This document shows, one piece after another, positions 50,204 to 59,798 of a stretch of 64,000 nucleotides of DNA (positions within the stretch are counted from its first letter, which is position 1; every line of letters begins with the position of its first letter). Made by a program: the position numbers and the translations under genes. Origin of the DNA: Saccharopolyspora rectivirgula DSM 43747 (GTDB taxonomy: Bacteria > Actinomycetota > Actinomycetes > Mycobacteriales > Pseudonocardiaceae); assembly GCF_000497205.1 (NCBI RefSeq), contig NZ_AYJW01000007.1, positions 1-64,000 on the forward strand, written 5' to 3'. Below the pieces are notes generated by a model. That model saw nothing but the letters and a program-made list of their open reading frames with translations, ran no database searches and had not been told where the DNA came from.

Positions 50204-52960
50204 GTGGCTGGGTCGACACGGACGAAGAAGAGCGGCGGTACCGGCCGAGCTTCGGGGTCCCAGAACGGGACCGGTTCCGGAGCCCGGCGGCTGGTGATCG
50301 TCGAATCACCCGCGAAAGCGCGCAAGATCGCTTCGTTCCTCGGGCCCGGCTACGTGGTGGAGTCCTCCCGGGGGCACATCCGCGACCTGCCGCGGGGCGC
50401 TGCCGATGTGCCGGCGAAGTACAAGGGCCAGGCGTGGGCCCGGCTCGGTGTCGACGTCAACAACAACTTCGAACCGCTGTACTTGGTGACCCCGGACAAG
50501 AAGGCCACGGTTACCGAGCTGAAGGACGCGCTCAAAGAGGCCGACGAGCTCTACCTCGCCACGGACGGTGACCGCGAAGGCGAGGCGATCGCCTGGCACC
50601 TGCTGGAGACCCTCAAGCCCAAGGTCCCGGTTCGGCGCATGGTGTTCCACGAGATCACCGAGTCGGCCATCCGGGCCGCCGCCGAGCAGCCCCGGGACCT
50701 CGACCTGTCCCTGGTGGACGCTCAGGAGACCCGGCGCATCCTCGACCGCCTGTACGGGTACGAGATCAGCCCGGTGCTGTGGAAGAAGGTCATGCCGAAG
50801 CTGTCGGCCGGCCGGGTGCAGTCGGTGGCGACCCGCATCGTGGTGGAGCGCGAGCGGGAGCGGATGCGCTTCGTGTCCGCCGAGTACTGGGACATCGCGG
50901 CCACCATGGACGCCGGGCAGCAGGCCGAGCCGCGCCAGTTCAGCGCCAGGCTGGTCAGCGTGGACGGCGCCAAGCTGGCCACCGGGCGGGACTTCGGTCC
51001 CGACGGGCGGTTGAAGAACGACGACGTGCTGCTGCTGAACGAGGCGGAGGCGCAGCGGCTGGCGCAGGCGCTCACCGGTGCCCAGCTGCGGGTCTCCAGC
51101 GTCGAGGAGAAGCCCTACACCCGCCGGCCGTACGCGCCGTTCATGACTTCCACGCTGCAGCAGGAGGCCGGCCGGAAGCTGCGGTTCTCCGCGGACCGGA
51201 CGATGCGCACCGCGCAGCGGCTGTACGAGAACGGCTACATCACCTACATGCGGACCGACTCCACCACGCTGTCGGAAACCGCGATCGCGGCGGCCCGCTC
51301 GCAGGCCCGGGAGCTGTACGGGGACGAGTACCTCTCCCCGCAGCCCAGGCAGTACAACCGCAAGGTCAAGAACGCGCAGGAAGCGCACGAGGCGATCCGC
51401 CCGGCCGGGGAGACCTTCCGCACCCCCGGCGAGGTGGCCGCGGAACTCGACTCGGACGCCTACAAGCTCTACGAGCTGATCTGGCAGCGCACCATCGCTT
51501 CCCAGATGGCCGATGCGAAGGGCACCACCCTGTCGGTGCGGATCGTCGGGTCCGCCAGCAGCGGGGAGGAGTGCACGTTCGCGGCGTCCGGTCGGACGAT
51601 CACCTTCCCCGGTTTCCTCAAGGCCTACGTGGAGTCGGTGGACAGCGAGGCCGGTGGGGTCGCCGACGACGCGGAGAAGCGGCTGCCCCAGTTGGCCCAG
51701 GGGCAGGAGGTGACGGCGCCGGAGCTGGTGCCGGACGGGCACAGCACCAACCCGCCGCCGCGCTACACCGAGGCCAGCCTGGTCAAGACCCTGGAGGAGC
51801 TGGGGATCGGCCGGCCTTCCACCTACGCCTCGATCATCAGCACCATCCAGGAACGCGGCTACGTGTGGCGGAAGGGCTCGGCGCTGGTGCCGTCCTGGGT
51901 CGCCTTCGCCGTGGTCGGTCTGCTCGAGAAGCACTTCGGCCGGCTGGTCGACTACGACTTCACCGCTGCCCTGGAAGACGAACTGGACCGGATCGCCGAG
52001 GGCCGGCAGGAACGCACCCGCTGGTTGAACGGCTTCTACTTCGGCGGCGAAGTCGGTCCGGGCGGTTCGGTCGGCCGGGCCGGCGGGTTGAAGAAGCTCG
52101 TCGGATCCGGGGTGGAGGAGATCGACGCGCGGGAGATCAACTCCATCCCGATGTTCGAGGACGACAACGGGAACATGGTCTACGTCCGGGTGGGCCGCTA
52201 CGGGCCTTACCTGGAGCGCACCGTGGACGGCGCCTCGCAGCGGGCGAACCTGCCGGAGGACCTGCCGCCGGACGAGCTGACCAAGGAGATCGCGGACAAG
52301 CTGTTCGCCACCCCGATGGAGGGCCGTAGCCTGGGGGTGGACCCGGAAACCGGGCACGAGATCGTGGCCAAGGAAGGCAGGTTCGGGCCGTACGTGACCG
52401 AGGTGCTGCCGGAGGGCGTCAAGGGCAAGCCGCGCACCGCGAGCTTGTTCAAGTCGATGTCGCTGGACACCGTCACCCTGGAGGACGCGCTGCGGCTGCT
52501 GTCCCTGCCCCGGGTGGTCGGGGTGGACCCGGACACCGGGGAGGAGATCACCGCCCAGAACGGCCGCTACGGGCCGTACTTGAAGCGCGGCAGCGATTCC
52601 CGCTCCCTGGAGACCGAGGAGCAGATCTTCACGATCACCTTGGAGGAGGCGCGGCAGCTGTACGCGCAGCCGAAGCAGCGCTCCCGCCGGGCACCTGCCG
52701 CCCCGCTGCGGGAGCTCGGGGAGTCGCCGGAGAACGGCAAGCCGGTGGTCATCAAGGACGGCCGCTGGGGCCCGTACGTGACGGACGGGGAGATCAACGC
52801 CTCGCTGCGCAAGGGCGACTCGGTCGAGTCGATGACGCTGGAGCGGGCCTTGGAGCTGATCGCCGAGCGCCGGGCGAAAGCTCCCGCGAAGAAAAAGAAG
52901 ACGACCAAGAAGAGCTCCTCGGCCAAGAGCAAGAAGAACGCGAGTTCTTCGGCCTCGTGA
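50204..52960 (+). CDS. topA: DNA topoisomerase I
   Basis: 918 residues from GTG at 50204. The toprim domain opens with LVIVESPAKARKIASFLG and carries ATDGDREGEAIAWHL; the catalytic Tyr is in GYITYMRTDSTTL. Four C-terminal topoisomerase repeats (GRYGPYL, GRFGPYV, GRYGPYL, GRWGPYV) replace zinc fingers, and the protein ends with a Lys-rich tail as in mycobacteria. It relaxes negative supercoils and is essential in actinobacteria. It is followed by the DNA polymerase III delta' gene, as in Rv3646c and Rv3644c. Confidence 0.97.
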   Translation: MAGSTRTKKSGGTGRASGSQNGTGSGARRLVIVESPAKARKIASFLGPGYVVESSRGHIRDLPRGAADVPAKYKGQAWARLGVDVNNNFEPLYLVTPDKKATVTELKDALKEADELYLATDGDREGEAIAWHLLETLKPKVPVRRMVFHEITESAIRAAAEQPRDLDLSLVDAQETRRILDRLYGYEISPVLWKKVMPKLSAGRVQSVATRIVVERERERMRFVSAEYWDIAATMDAGQQAEPRQFSARLVSVDGAKLATGRDFGPDGRLKNDDVLLLNEAEAQRLAQALTGAQLRVSSVEEKPYTRRPYAPFMTSTLQQEAGRKLRFSADRTMRTAQRLYENGYITYMRTDSTTLSETAIAAARSQARELYGDEYLSPQPRQYNRKVKNAQEAHEAIRPAGETFRTPGEVAAELDSDAYKLYELIWQRTIASQMADAKGTTLSVRIVGSASSGEECTFAASGRTITFPGFLKAYVESVDSEAGGVADDAEKRLPQLAQGQEVTAPELVPDGHSTNPPPRYTEASLVKTLEELGIGRPSTYASIISTIQERGYVWRKGSALVPSWVAFAVVGLLEKHFGRLVDYDFTAALEDELDRIAEGRQERTRWLNGFYFGGEVGPGGSVGRAGGLKKLVGSGVEEIDAREINSIPMFEDDNGNMVYVRVGRYGPYLERTVDGASQRANLPEDLPPDELTKEIADKLFATPMEGRSLGVDPETGHEIVAKEGRFGPYVTEVLPEGVKGKPRTASLFKSMSLDTVTLEDALRLLSLPRVVGVDPDTGEEITAQNGRYGPYLKRGSDSRSLETEEQIFTITLEEARQLYAQPKQRSRRAPAAPLRELGESPENGKPVVIKDGRWGPYVTDGEINASLRKGDSVESMTLERALELIAERRAKAPAKKKKTTKKSSSAKSKKNASSSAS

Positions 52961-53018
52961 CCCGGTTTCGCCCAACCCGGTCGGCGGGCCCGCGTAGCGG
53001 CGCACTGGAGGACGGATC

Positions 53019-54239
53019 ATGACCATCGCTCCGGAGATCAGCAAGACTGGGGTGTGGGCGGAGGTGATCGGCCAACCCGACGCGGTGCGGACCCTGCACC
53101 GCGCGGTGCTGGCGGCCAGGGCCCAGTCGCGCGGTGAACCGACCCCGCCGGGCGCGATGACGCACTCCTGGCTGTTCACCGGCCCACCCGGTTCGGGGCG
53201 TTCGGTGGCGGCCCGGGCGTTCGCCGCGGCCCTGCAGTGCACCCACCCGGACCTGCCCGGCTGCGGCACGTGCTCCGCGTGCCGCACCGTGCTGGCCGGG
53301 ACGCACGCGGACGTCCGGTTCGTGGTGCCGGAGGGGTTGTCGATCCCGGTCGCCGAGATGCGGTCCCTGGTGCAGGCCTCGGCGCGGCGACCGAGCACCG
53401 GCAACTGGCGGATCGTCCTGATCGAGGACTCCGACCGGCTGACCGAGGGCGCGTCCAACGCGCTGCTCAAAGCGGTCGAGGAACCGCCGGAGCGCACGGT
53501 GTTCCTGCTGTGCGCGCCGTCGGACCACCCGGCGGACGTGTCGGTGACGATCCGCTCCCGCTGCCGGCTGGTGCAGTTGCGCACCCCGCTGCCGGGGGCG
53601 ATCGCCGAGGTGCTGCGGGAACGCGACGGGGTGGAGCCGCGGCTCGCCGATTGGGCTGCTTCGGTGTGCGGTGGGCACATCGGGCGCGCCCGCCGGTTGG
53701 CCACCGACGAGCAGGCCCGGGAGCGGCGGGAGTCGGTGCTGCGGATTCCCCGCGGGCTGCAGCGGTTTTCCGACGTCTTCACCGCGGCCAGCGGACTGGT
53801 CAAGCTCGCCGAGACCGAAGCCCAGGCGGCGAACGAGGAGCGGGACGAGGCGGAGAAGGAAGAGCTGAAGACAGCGCTGGGGGCGGGCGGGACCGGCAAG
53901 GGGACCGCGGCGGCCAATCGCGGCGCGAACGCGGCGTTGAAGGAGTTGGAGAAGCGGCAGAAGTCGCGGAACACCCGGCTGCAGCGGGACGTGCTCGACC
54001 TGGCGTTGGTCGACTTGGCGAACTTCTACCGGGACGTGCTGGTGGTGCGGTCGGGGGCGCAGGTGCCGCTCACCCACCCGGATTTCGAGCGCTCGATCCG
54101 GGCGGCGGCCCAGGAGTGGACCTCCGAGTCGACCCTGCGCCGGTTGACCGCGGTCCTGGAGTGCCGGAAAGCGCTCAACCGCAACGTGAAGCCGGTGGTC
54201 GCCCTGGAGGCGATGCTGGCCGAGCTCTATCGCGGTTGA
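53019..54239 (+). CDS. holB: DNA polymerase III delta' subunit
   Basis: 406 residues. The AAA+ clamp-loader fold shows FTGPPGSGRSVAA (P-loop with the Lys changed to Arg, as delta' does not hydrolyse ATP), a zinc site CGTCSAC in the first domain, IEDSDRLTEGASNALLKAVEEP and SRCRLVQL (SRC motif). A charged coiled region (EKEELKTAL) sits before the C-terminal collar domain. It helps to load the sliding clamp. ATG at 53019 follows GGAGG. It ends 13 bases inside the convergent next gene. Confidence 0.95.
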   Translation: MTIAPEISKTGVWAEVIGQPDAVRTLHRAVLAARAQSRGEPTPPGAMTHSWLFTGPPGSGRSVAARAFAAALQCTHPDLPGCGTCSACRTVLAGTHADVRFVVPEGLSIPVAEMRSLVQASARRPSTGNWRIVLIEDSDRLTEGASNALLKAVEEPPERTVFLLCAPSDHPADVSVTIRSRCRLVQLRTPLPGAIAEVLRERDGVEPRLADWAASVCGGHIGRARRLATDEQARERRESVLRIPRGLQRFSDVFTAASGLVKLAETEAQAANEERDEAEKEELKTALGAGGTGKGTAAANRGANAALKELEKRQKSRNTRLQRDVLDLALVDLANFYRDVLVVRSGAQVPLTHPDFERSIRAAAQEWTSESTLRRLTAVLECRKALNRNVKPVVALEAMLAELYRG

Positions 54240-55663
54240 TCGGTTCCCCGCTGACCGCTGCGCCGTCGCGGGGTGGCGGCGAGCAGCACCGCGCCGAGCA
54301 GCAGCAGTCCGGTGCCGGTCCAGAAGATCGGCACCGCGTGGTACGCGCCGTTGGTGAGGGCGAGCTCGCCGGCGGCGGCTGGAACCGTGTCGTCCGGGTC
54401 AGCGGTGGCCTGGTCCGGGTTGGCGGCCGGGGTGCCGTCCTGCCGGCAGTCGACGCCACCTTCGGGGGCCAGAGCGTGGGCGACCTGCTCGCCGAACGTC
54501 ATTTCCACCAGGGAAGTCGGGATGCCGAGGTGCTCGCCGTTGAGCAGCTTCAGGTCGAACAGCCGGGCGGTGCCGCGCACGTCGGTGCCGTCGATCTGCT
54601 TCTCGAGCTCCCCGATGCTCAGCCGGATGATGCCGAGGTCGAGGGCGGGCAGCGGTCCGTCGCCACCGAACGGCAGGTCCATGAACGGGTGTGCGGCGTC
54701 GAGCGTGCCGACTTCCTCGTCGCCGTGGAACACGCGCAGCACCGGCGCTGTGTACTCCACAGTGGAGGTTTCTGGATCGCCGGTGGCGGTGGCGGTCAAC
54801 GTGGGCGCGCTGACCACCTCGATGCGGATCTCCTGCGGTGTGTTGGCGAACAGCTGCACACTGGCCAGCTGCAGTTTCGAAGTGGCTTGCACCGCTTTGT
54901 TCTGCTGGCCCGGCACGTCGACCAGTTCGATCTTGGAGTGGGCCTGCAGGGCGTCGGGCACGTGCAGGAGTGAGCCCTTCCCGTCGTCGGTGGGCGTGCC
55001 GCCGTCGAGCAGGCCGTTCAGGGTGCCCGCGGTGGGCAGGGAGTTCACCGCGGAGATGCTGCCCAGGGACAGGTTCGCGTCGGAGATCGGCTGCACGCAG
55101 GGGCCGAGCTGCTCGTCCCAGCGGGCGTGCACGCTCCCGGTCAGCCCGCTCAGCCGCAATCCCTTGTCGGTTTCGGGTGGGGTTCGCAGGCCGCTGGTCT
55201 CGGGTTCGGGGTGGTCGGGGAGCGCGGTTTGGGCGAGCACGCCGGGGGCGGGCAGTTGGGGCATCTGCCCGAACAGCGCGACGCCGACCGGGGAGGTTTC
55301 GGCGATCGCCCGCTCCTGGGCGAAGTAGGCGGTGGAGTTGGCCTGGGCGATGGCCCGGCCCAGTCCGAATTCGGCGACGGCTTGCTTGGGCAGTTGGTCG
55401 TCGTACTCGGGGTCGTCGAACTTCGAGCCGGGGGGCACGGTGCCGGGGAGCACGCGCACCACGCCGATCAGCGTGCCGGCGTCGGCCACCACCGGACCGG
55501 GAGCGGGGGTAGGTTGGCTGGCGGGAGGTTGCTCGGGGTCCCGGGGTACTGGGATCGGGGTGCTCGGAGTGGGGTACTCCTGGGCTTGAGCGCCGGGCGC
55601 CGCGAGTCCTGCCACGGTCAACGACACAGCAGCGCACAGGGCGAGGCGGCGTATCGCTCGCAT
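54227..55663 (-). CDS. secreted protein with C-terminal membrane anchor, function unknown
   Basis: 478 residues from ATG at 55663, with GGGAGGAAA upstream; longer open frame to 55837 is noise. A signal peptide (MRAIRRLALCAAVSLTVAGL, cut near QAQE), a Pro-rich segment, a long extracellular beta-rich region and one C-terminal helix (FWTGTGLLLLGAVLLAA) followed by basic residues are visible. There is no LPxTG motif. The region with STAYFAQERAIAETSP repeats no known domain. Likely a membrane-tethered surface protein. Confidence 0.7.
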   Translation of the reverse strand: MRAIRRLALCAAVSLTVAGLAAPGAQAQEYPTPSTPIPVPRDPEQPPASQPTPAPGPVVADAGTLIGVVRVLPGTVPPGSKFDDPEYDDQLPKQAVAEFGLGRAIAQANSTAYFAQERAIAETSPVGVALFGQMPQLPAPGVLAQTALPDHPEPETSGLRTPPETDKGLRLSGLTGSVHARWDEQLGPCVQPISDANLSLGSISAVNSLPTAGTLNGLLDGGTPTDDGKGSLLHVPDALQAHSKIELVDVPGQQNKAVQATSKLQLASVQLFANTPQEIRIEVVSAPTLTATATGDPETSTVEYTAPVLRVFHGDEEVGTLDAAHPFMDLPFGGDGPLPALDLGIIRLSIGELEKQIDGTDVRGTARLFDLKLLNGEHLGIPTSLVEMTFGEQVAHALAPEGGVDCRQDGTPAANPDQATADPDDTVPAAAGELALTNGAYHAVPIFWTGTGLLLLGAVLLAATPRRRSGQRGTDQPR

Positions 55664-55838
55664 CCGGTTTCCTCCCGGCCGCGCAGTCGCAGTGACTGGT
55701 GTCAGGTGATCAGTGACTGGTGTCACGCTTGTTGCTAACGACGATTCGTGAGGCGGGTAACGGTCGTTCTGCCGCCCGCTGCCGGTGAGGGGTGGTGCAC
55801 CGGTGCAGCGGGGCGCCCGGTACACTTGGTTGCGCACT

Positions 55839-55912
55839 GCCGCCTTAGCTCAGTCGGCCAGAGCGACGCACTCGTAATGCGTAGGTCGAGGGTTCGATTC
55901 CCTCAGGCGGCT
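55839..55912 (+). tRNA. tRNA-Thr (anticodon CGT)
   Basis: The acceptor stem GCCGCCT/AGGCGGC pairs over 7 bp. The anticodon stem CGCA/TGCG encloses CTCGTAA, giving CGT, which reads ACG. The T-arm is GAGGG TTCGATT CCCTC. Discriminator T; no CCA encoded. Confidence 0.95.
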
Positions 55913-57565
55913 CAGTTGCGGAGCATTCCGCTGACCCGCGGCGGGAGGCGAGATCGAGGGTCTCGGCTCCCGCCGCGGAGTCGTTTTCGGGACCTGAACA
56001 CCGCCGGCCGCTGCGGTTCGAGTTCCGCACCTCCTCGGCTTCGCCCCGGTTGCCGGGTGCGGGCATTCGTCCGGGGTGATGGTCCTGGGCGACGCAGCAC
56101 CCCGCTGCGCCATCCGGGCATCGCGCAGCAGTGCTTCGGTGGTGGCTCGCGCTTGCTGCGGCTGCGAGCACCGCAGGGTGCGGACCGCGCACGCCGCTCC
56201 GAACGCGGCCCCACGGGCGATGGCGCACGCGGTTCCAACGAGGACGACGATCGTCCACCGAATCCCTTGCACTGCAGGGCAGTCGTTGAGCCCGCTCCAG
56301 CTGGAGCCCCGCGCGGCGGTGGACGTGGCGCTCGGGTTGCCCCGATCAGCGCCGTCGGTGGGGCGAGTCCATCCGTCCTGCCGGATTCGGAACCCAACGG
56401 CGTTCCGGAGCCGCATGCGGTCTTGGTCTCCACTGCGCGGACCGGATTTCCTCGCTTGTCGAACATGGCCAGACCGCTGTGATCGTTCTCCGCCTGGCCG
56501 ACCGGAACCTCGCGCCACCGTGCGCGCCAGGCAACGGGAACGTCGATCCGGAACGGGGGACGGTCGACTCCCGGGAGGGCGACCGAGGGCGAACTGACGT
56601 GCTCGTGCGCTCGGGAAAGGAGCTCGCTCGACTCGGCATCGACTTCGCGCCAGGAGCCTCGAGGATTTCGGCCGATCCGGTTTTGAATGAATCGTCGAAG
56701 GACTGTACCAGCGCAGGGTGCGCCATTCCCGAACACTGGCGCGTTGTTCGGTGCAAACCGAATCACGAGCACTGCTTTTTCTGCAATTGGTCACTGGGAC
56801 TGCGGGCCAGCTGCCAGTGCGACGACCGGGAAGGAGCTGGCGGCATTCGAGCAGTGCGCGATGTCGACCACTGGTATCGACGCTAATGCCATTGCCAGAC
56901 CCGTGGTGGAATGTCCCGGGGAAACCTTTCCTTTCCAAATCATCGCTTTCCTCGTCGGCGCAGCTGCGGTGGCAAAGGAATCGATGCGCGCCTGATGACG
57001 TCCATGGCGATGGCGGAAGTTCCTGGACTTGCCTCCATTCGCAGCAGGTGCGGCGACGGTTGGCGGTTCCTCGCTCGCGCTGGATCGCTGGGAAGGCTTT
57101 TTCCGCCGCATCTGCCAACAACAGAGGGGGCACCATCTCGCGCCGATTCCCAGGGGCGTTGGTTGCTCGCTCCGCATCCGGGCTTCGGAAGCGGAGAGCT
57201 GGCGGGAAAGCGCTCGCGCCGGCGCTTTGCGACCGACGTGGGGGGCGCTGGGCTGGGTGGCTCCGCCGCCAGGTGCACGAGGTGGGACGCGGTGACGCTG
57301 TTGCCGTGCAGTACCAGCCGGGGCCGCTGGTCGGGCAGCTGCGCGCAGCGGTGCTCGGTCTTCTCGGCGAGAGGGCCGGGCACCGGAGCACTGGCTGTTG
57401 CCGGGTGGGCGGTGTGCTCGCGCAGGCCGAACGCGCCGGGCCGATGATTTTTCGTCATCTCGTCGGGCAGTTGTTGCGTCCGGCAGTCCGAACGGGTATT
57501 TAACCCATTGGCAATTGTGTTCCGGCTCGCTTTCGAAAAGTAAGAAAAGGCTTGGCAAACATTCT
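55913..57565. other. 1.65-kb region after tRNA-Thr without a convincing gene
   Basis: Long open frames exist on both strands but with Arg/Pro/Ser-rich, low-complexity products and no start signals. One minus-strand stretch near 56380-56600 (FRIDVPVAWRARWREVPV, then LAMFDKRGNPVRAV) looks more like real protein and might be the remnant of a decayed gene. No integrase, transposase or att repeat was found. It could be an old insertion site beside the tRNA. Confidence 0.4.
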
Positions 57566-57584
57566 TTAGGCCAGGCTGACCTTG
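57566..57584 (+). promoter_or_regulatory. DtxR/IdeR-type iron box upstream of the VIT transporter gene
   Basis: TTAGGCCAGGCTGACCTTG matches 14 of 19 bases of the IdeR consensus TTAGGTTAGGCTAACCTAA and is itself a near-palindrome (AGGCCAG-G-CTGACCT). It lies about 215 bases before the VIT start. Confidence 0.5.
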
Positions 57585-57798
57585 CTTGTAATCGGTGTTG
57601 CGCGGGCGTAGAAAGGTACGTCGAAGGCGTTCGCACCCTTCGGGGACCGAATTGAACACCGGGGGTGCTGCGCAGCATTGTGCGAGGAACTTGGACCGAG
57701 AACGGGTCAACGCTGAACGCGGCGCTGCTGGCTTTTCAGGAACAGCAACGGCATCGGGGAGTTTCCGGTTCCCGGCGTTGCGCGAAAGAGGGATCGAA

Positions 57799-58521
57799 TT
57801 GTCTGTGGAGATTGCCGGACAGGAGTTCGCCGCGGAGAAGGAGAGCGGTCGGCTCGCGAGCCGGCTGAACTGGCTCCGCGCCGGTGTGTTGGGGGCGAAC
57901 GACGGGATCGTGTCGACCGCGGGCATCGTGGTCGGTGTCGCCGGCGCCACCATGGACGATGTCGCGCTGCTGACCGCCGGGGTCGCCGGGATCATCGCCG
58001 GCGCGATGTCCATGGCGGTCGGCGAGTACGTTTCCGTGTCCAGCCAACGGGATTCCGAGCGCGCGGAGCTGGCGCTCAAGCAGGCCGAACTGGACGAGGA
58101 TCCGCAGCGGGGGATCGAAGAGCTCACCGACCTGGTGCAAGAGCAGGGGATCGACCGCGAGCTCGCCCGCAAGGTGGCCGTGCAGTTGAGCGAACGGGAT
58201 TCGCTGGCCGCGCACGCGCGGTACCAGCTCGGCATCGACCCGGACGAGCTCACCAACCCCTGGCACGCGGCGTTCGCTTCGATGCTGTCCTTCGTGCTGG
58301 GGGCGGTGATCCCGCTGATCGCCATCCTGGCCGCCCCGGACGAGGTGGCCGTGCCGGTGACCGCGCTGGCGGTGGTGATCGCGCTGAGCCTCACCGGTTC
58401 GGTGTCGGCGCACCTGGGCAAGGCGCCGAAGGTGCGGGCGACGTTGCGCAACATCGGTGGCGGCCTGCTCGCCATGGCGATCACCTACGCGGTCGGGACC
58501 CTGCTCGGGGTGCACATCTGA
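57799..58521 (+). CDS. VIT1/CCC1 family Fe/Mn transporter
   Basis: 240 residues from TTG at 57799, 6 bases after AGAGGG; GTG at 57805 is an alternative. The family core is WLRAGVLGANDGIVSTAGIVVGVAG, then AGAMSMAVGEYVSVSSQRD followed by the acidic metal-binding helix (ELALKQAELDEDPQRGIEEL), then three membrane helices. Such proteins move Fe2+ or Mn2+ out of the cytosol and relieve metal stress. The iron box upstream points to iron control. Confidence 0.92.
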   Translation: MSVEIAGQEFAAEKESGRLASRLNWLRAGVLGANDGIVSTAGIVVGVAGATMDDVALLTAGVAGIIAGAMSMAVGEYVSVSSQRDSERAELALKQAELDEDPQRGIEELTDLVQEQGIDRELARKVAVQLSERDSLAAHARYQLGIDPDELTNPWHAAFASMLSFVLGAVIPLIAILAAPDEVAVPVTALAVVIALSLTGSVSAHLGKAPKVRATLRNIGGGLLAMAITYAVGTLLGVHI

Positions 58522-58792
58522 GGTGGGCACCGCGAGGAGTGCCGAAGGTCACGAAGGCGCGCTCGTCCGCGGGGTTCTGCGGGAGGGATGACCGAGGCGG
58601 GTGAAGGGTGCGAGGTGCCTGCACCTGGGCGGATCCCCGTGCTGGCGGCGGGTTGCGCGGTGGAGTCCGAAGTGGATTCCCGGTGGTCGGGGCGCCGGGT
58701 GCCGCCGCGCGCACTGCGACGGCAGCGGGGCCGCTGGTCGGGAACGCGATCGTGCTGGAATACCGCCTCGTGGTGCGGCGGTTGCTCCTGGC
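58522..58792. other. intergenic region, nothing assigned
   Basis: 271 bases between the VIT and MDR genes; weak open frames only and no promoter could be fixed. Confidence 0.35.
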
Positions 58793-59722
58793 ATGAAGGT
58801 CATCGGAGTAACTGAGTTCGGCGGTCCCGAGAAGCTCGGCCCCCACGAGGTCCCCGAGCCGCACGCCGGTCCGGGTGAGGTGCGGATCCGGGTGCACGCG
58901 GCGGCGGTGAGCCCCACCGACACGCACATGCGCATCGGCGATTACCCGGTCACCGGTGAGCCGCCGTACGTTCCCGGTATGGATGCCGCCGGAGTGGTGG
59001 ACGAGGTCGGCGAGGGCTGTCCTTGGCAGGTCGGGGACAAGCTGATGGCGATCGCCCTGCCGGTGGGCGGCAAGCACGGCGGTGGCTACGTGGAGAAATT
59101 GGTGGGCCCGTGGCGGTCGATGGCTCGGATCCCCGAAGGGGTGGATTTCGCGGCCGCTTCCACCTTGCCGATGAACGGTCTCACCGCTTACCAGGCGCTG
59201 GAGAAGCTCGACCTCTCCCCGGGCCAGACGCTGGCGGTGACCGGTGCGGCCGGCACCCTCGGTGGCTACGTGGTCCAGCTGGCCAAGCACCGGGGCTTGA
59301 CGGTGGTGGCCGATGCGGCGGAGAAGGACCGCGAGCTCGTGGCCTCTTTCGGGGCGGACCACATCGTGCCGCGCGGTGACGACGTGGCCAGCCGGATCCG
59401 GGAGATCTACCCCGACGGGGTGGACGGCCTGGTGGACGGATCGGTGCAGAACGAGCTGGTCGTGCCGGCGGTGCGGGACGGTGGCGGTTTCGCGACCGTG
59501 CGCTTCTGGTCCGGCCCGGTGGACCGGGGGATCAAGCTGCACAAGGTGCTGGTGGCGCAGGAGTACGAGTCCCACGAGAAGCTCGACGAGCTGCGCAAGC
59601 TGGTCGAGGAGGGGGTCATCACGCTCCGGGTGGCCGACACGATTCCGGCTGACAACGCCGCCGAGGCGCACCGCAGGTTGGCTGCCGGCGGTGTGCGCGG
59701 TCGTTTGGTGCTGACCTTCTGA
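58793..59722 (+). CDS. MDR-superfamily NADPH:quinone oxidoreductase-like
   Basis: 309 residues from ATG at 58793. The N-terminal catalytic domain lacks structural zinc cysteines (MKVIGVTEFGGPEKL, then VSPTDTHMRIGDYP and PYVPGMDAAGVV), and the Rossmann domain is TLAVTGAAGTLGGYVVQLAKHRG with the AxxGxxG-type NADPH site. This fits zinc-free quinone/enone reductases. No partner genes. Confidence 0.9.
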   Translation: MKVIGVTEFGGPEKLGPHEVPEPHAGPGEVRIRVHAAAVSPTDTHMRIGDYPVTGEPPYVPGMDAAGVVDEVGEGCPWQVGDKLMAIALPVGGKHGGGYVEKLVGPWRSMARIPEGVDFAAASTLPMNGLTAYQALEKLDLSPGQTLAVTGAAGTLGGYVVQLAKHRGLTVVADAAEKDRELVASFGADHIVPRGDDVASRIREIYPDGVDGLVDGSVQNELVVPAVRDGGGFATVRFWSGPVDRGIKLHKVLVAQEYESHEKLDELRKLVEEGVITLRVADTIPADNAAEAHRRLAAGGVRGRLVLTF

Positions 59723-59756
59723 TGCGCTGGGGCGAGCAGGTCTCGCCCGTCGTTCG

Positions 59757-59798
59757 CGTGCTGCCGGTCCGGGAGGGCGTCGCCGGGCCGGCAGCACG
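59757..59798 (+). terminator. hairpin after the oxidoreductase gene
   Basis: An 11-bp perfect stem (CGTGCTGCCGG with CCGGCAGCACG) with a 20-base loop, 34 bases after the stop; no U tract. Confidence 0.5.

Noticed and set aside
50306-53974. A 1222-codon open frame opposite topA and holB
   Set aside because: Antisense shadow; both plus-strand genes are complete and well conserved.
55850-57391. A 513-codon minus-strand gene next to and partly over tRNA-Thr
   Set aside because: It begins in low-complexity sequence and reads across the tRNA gene in antisense; the composition is that of non-coding GC-rich DNA.
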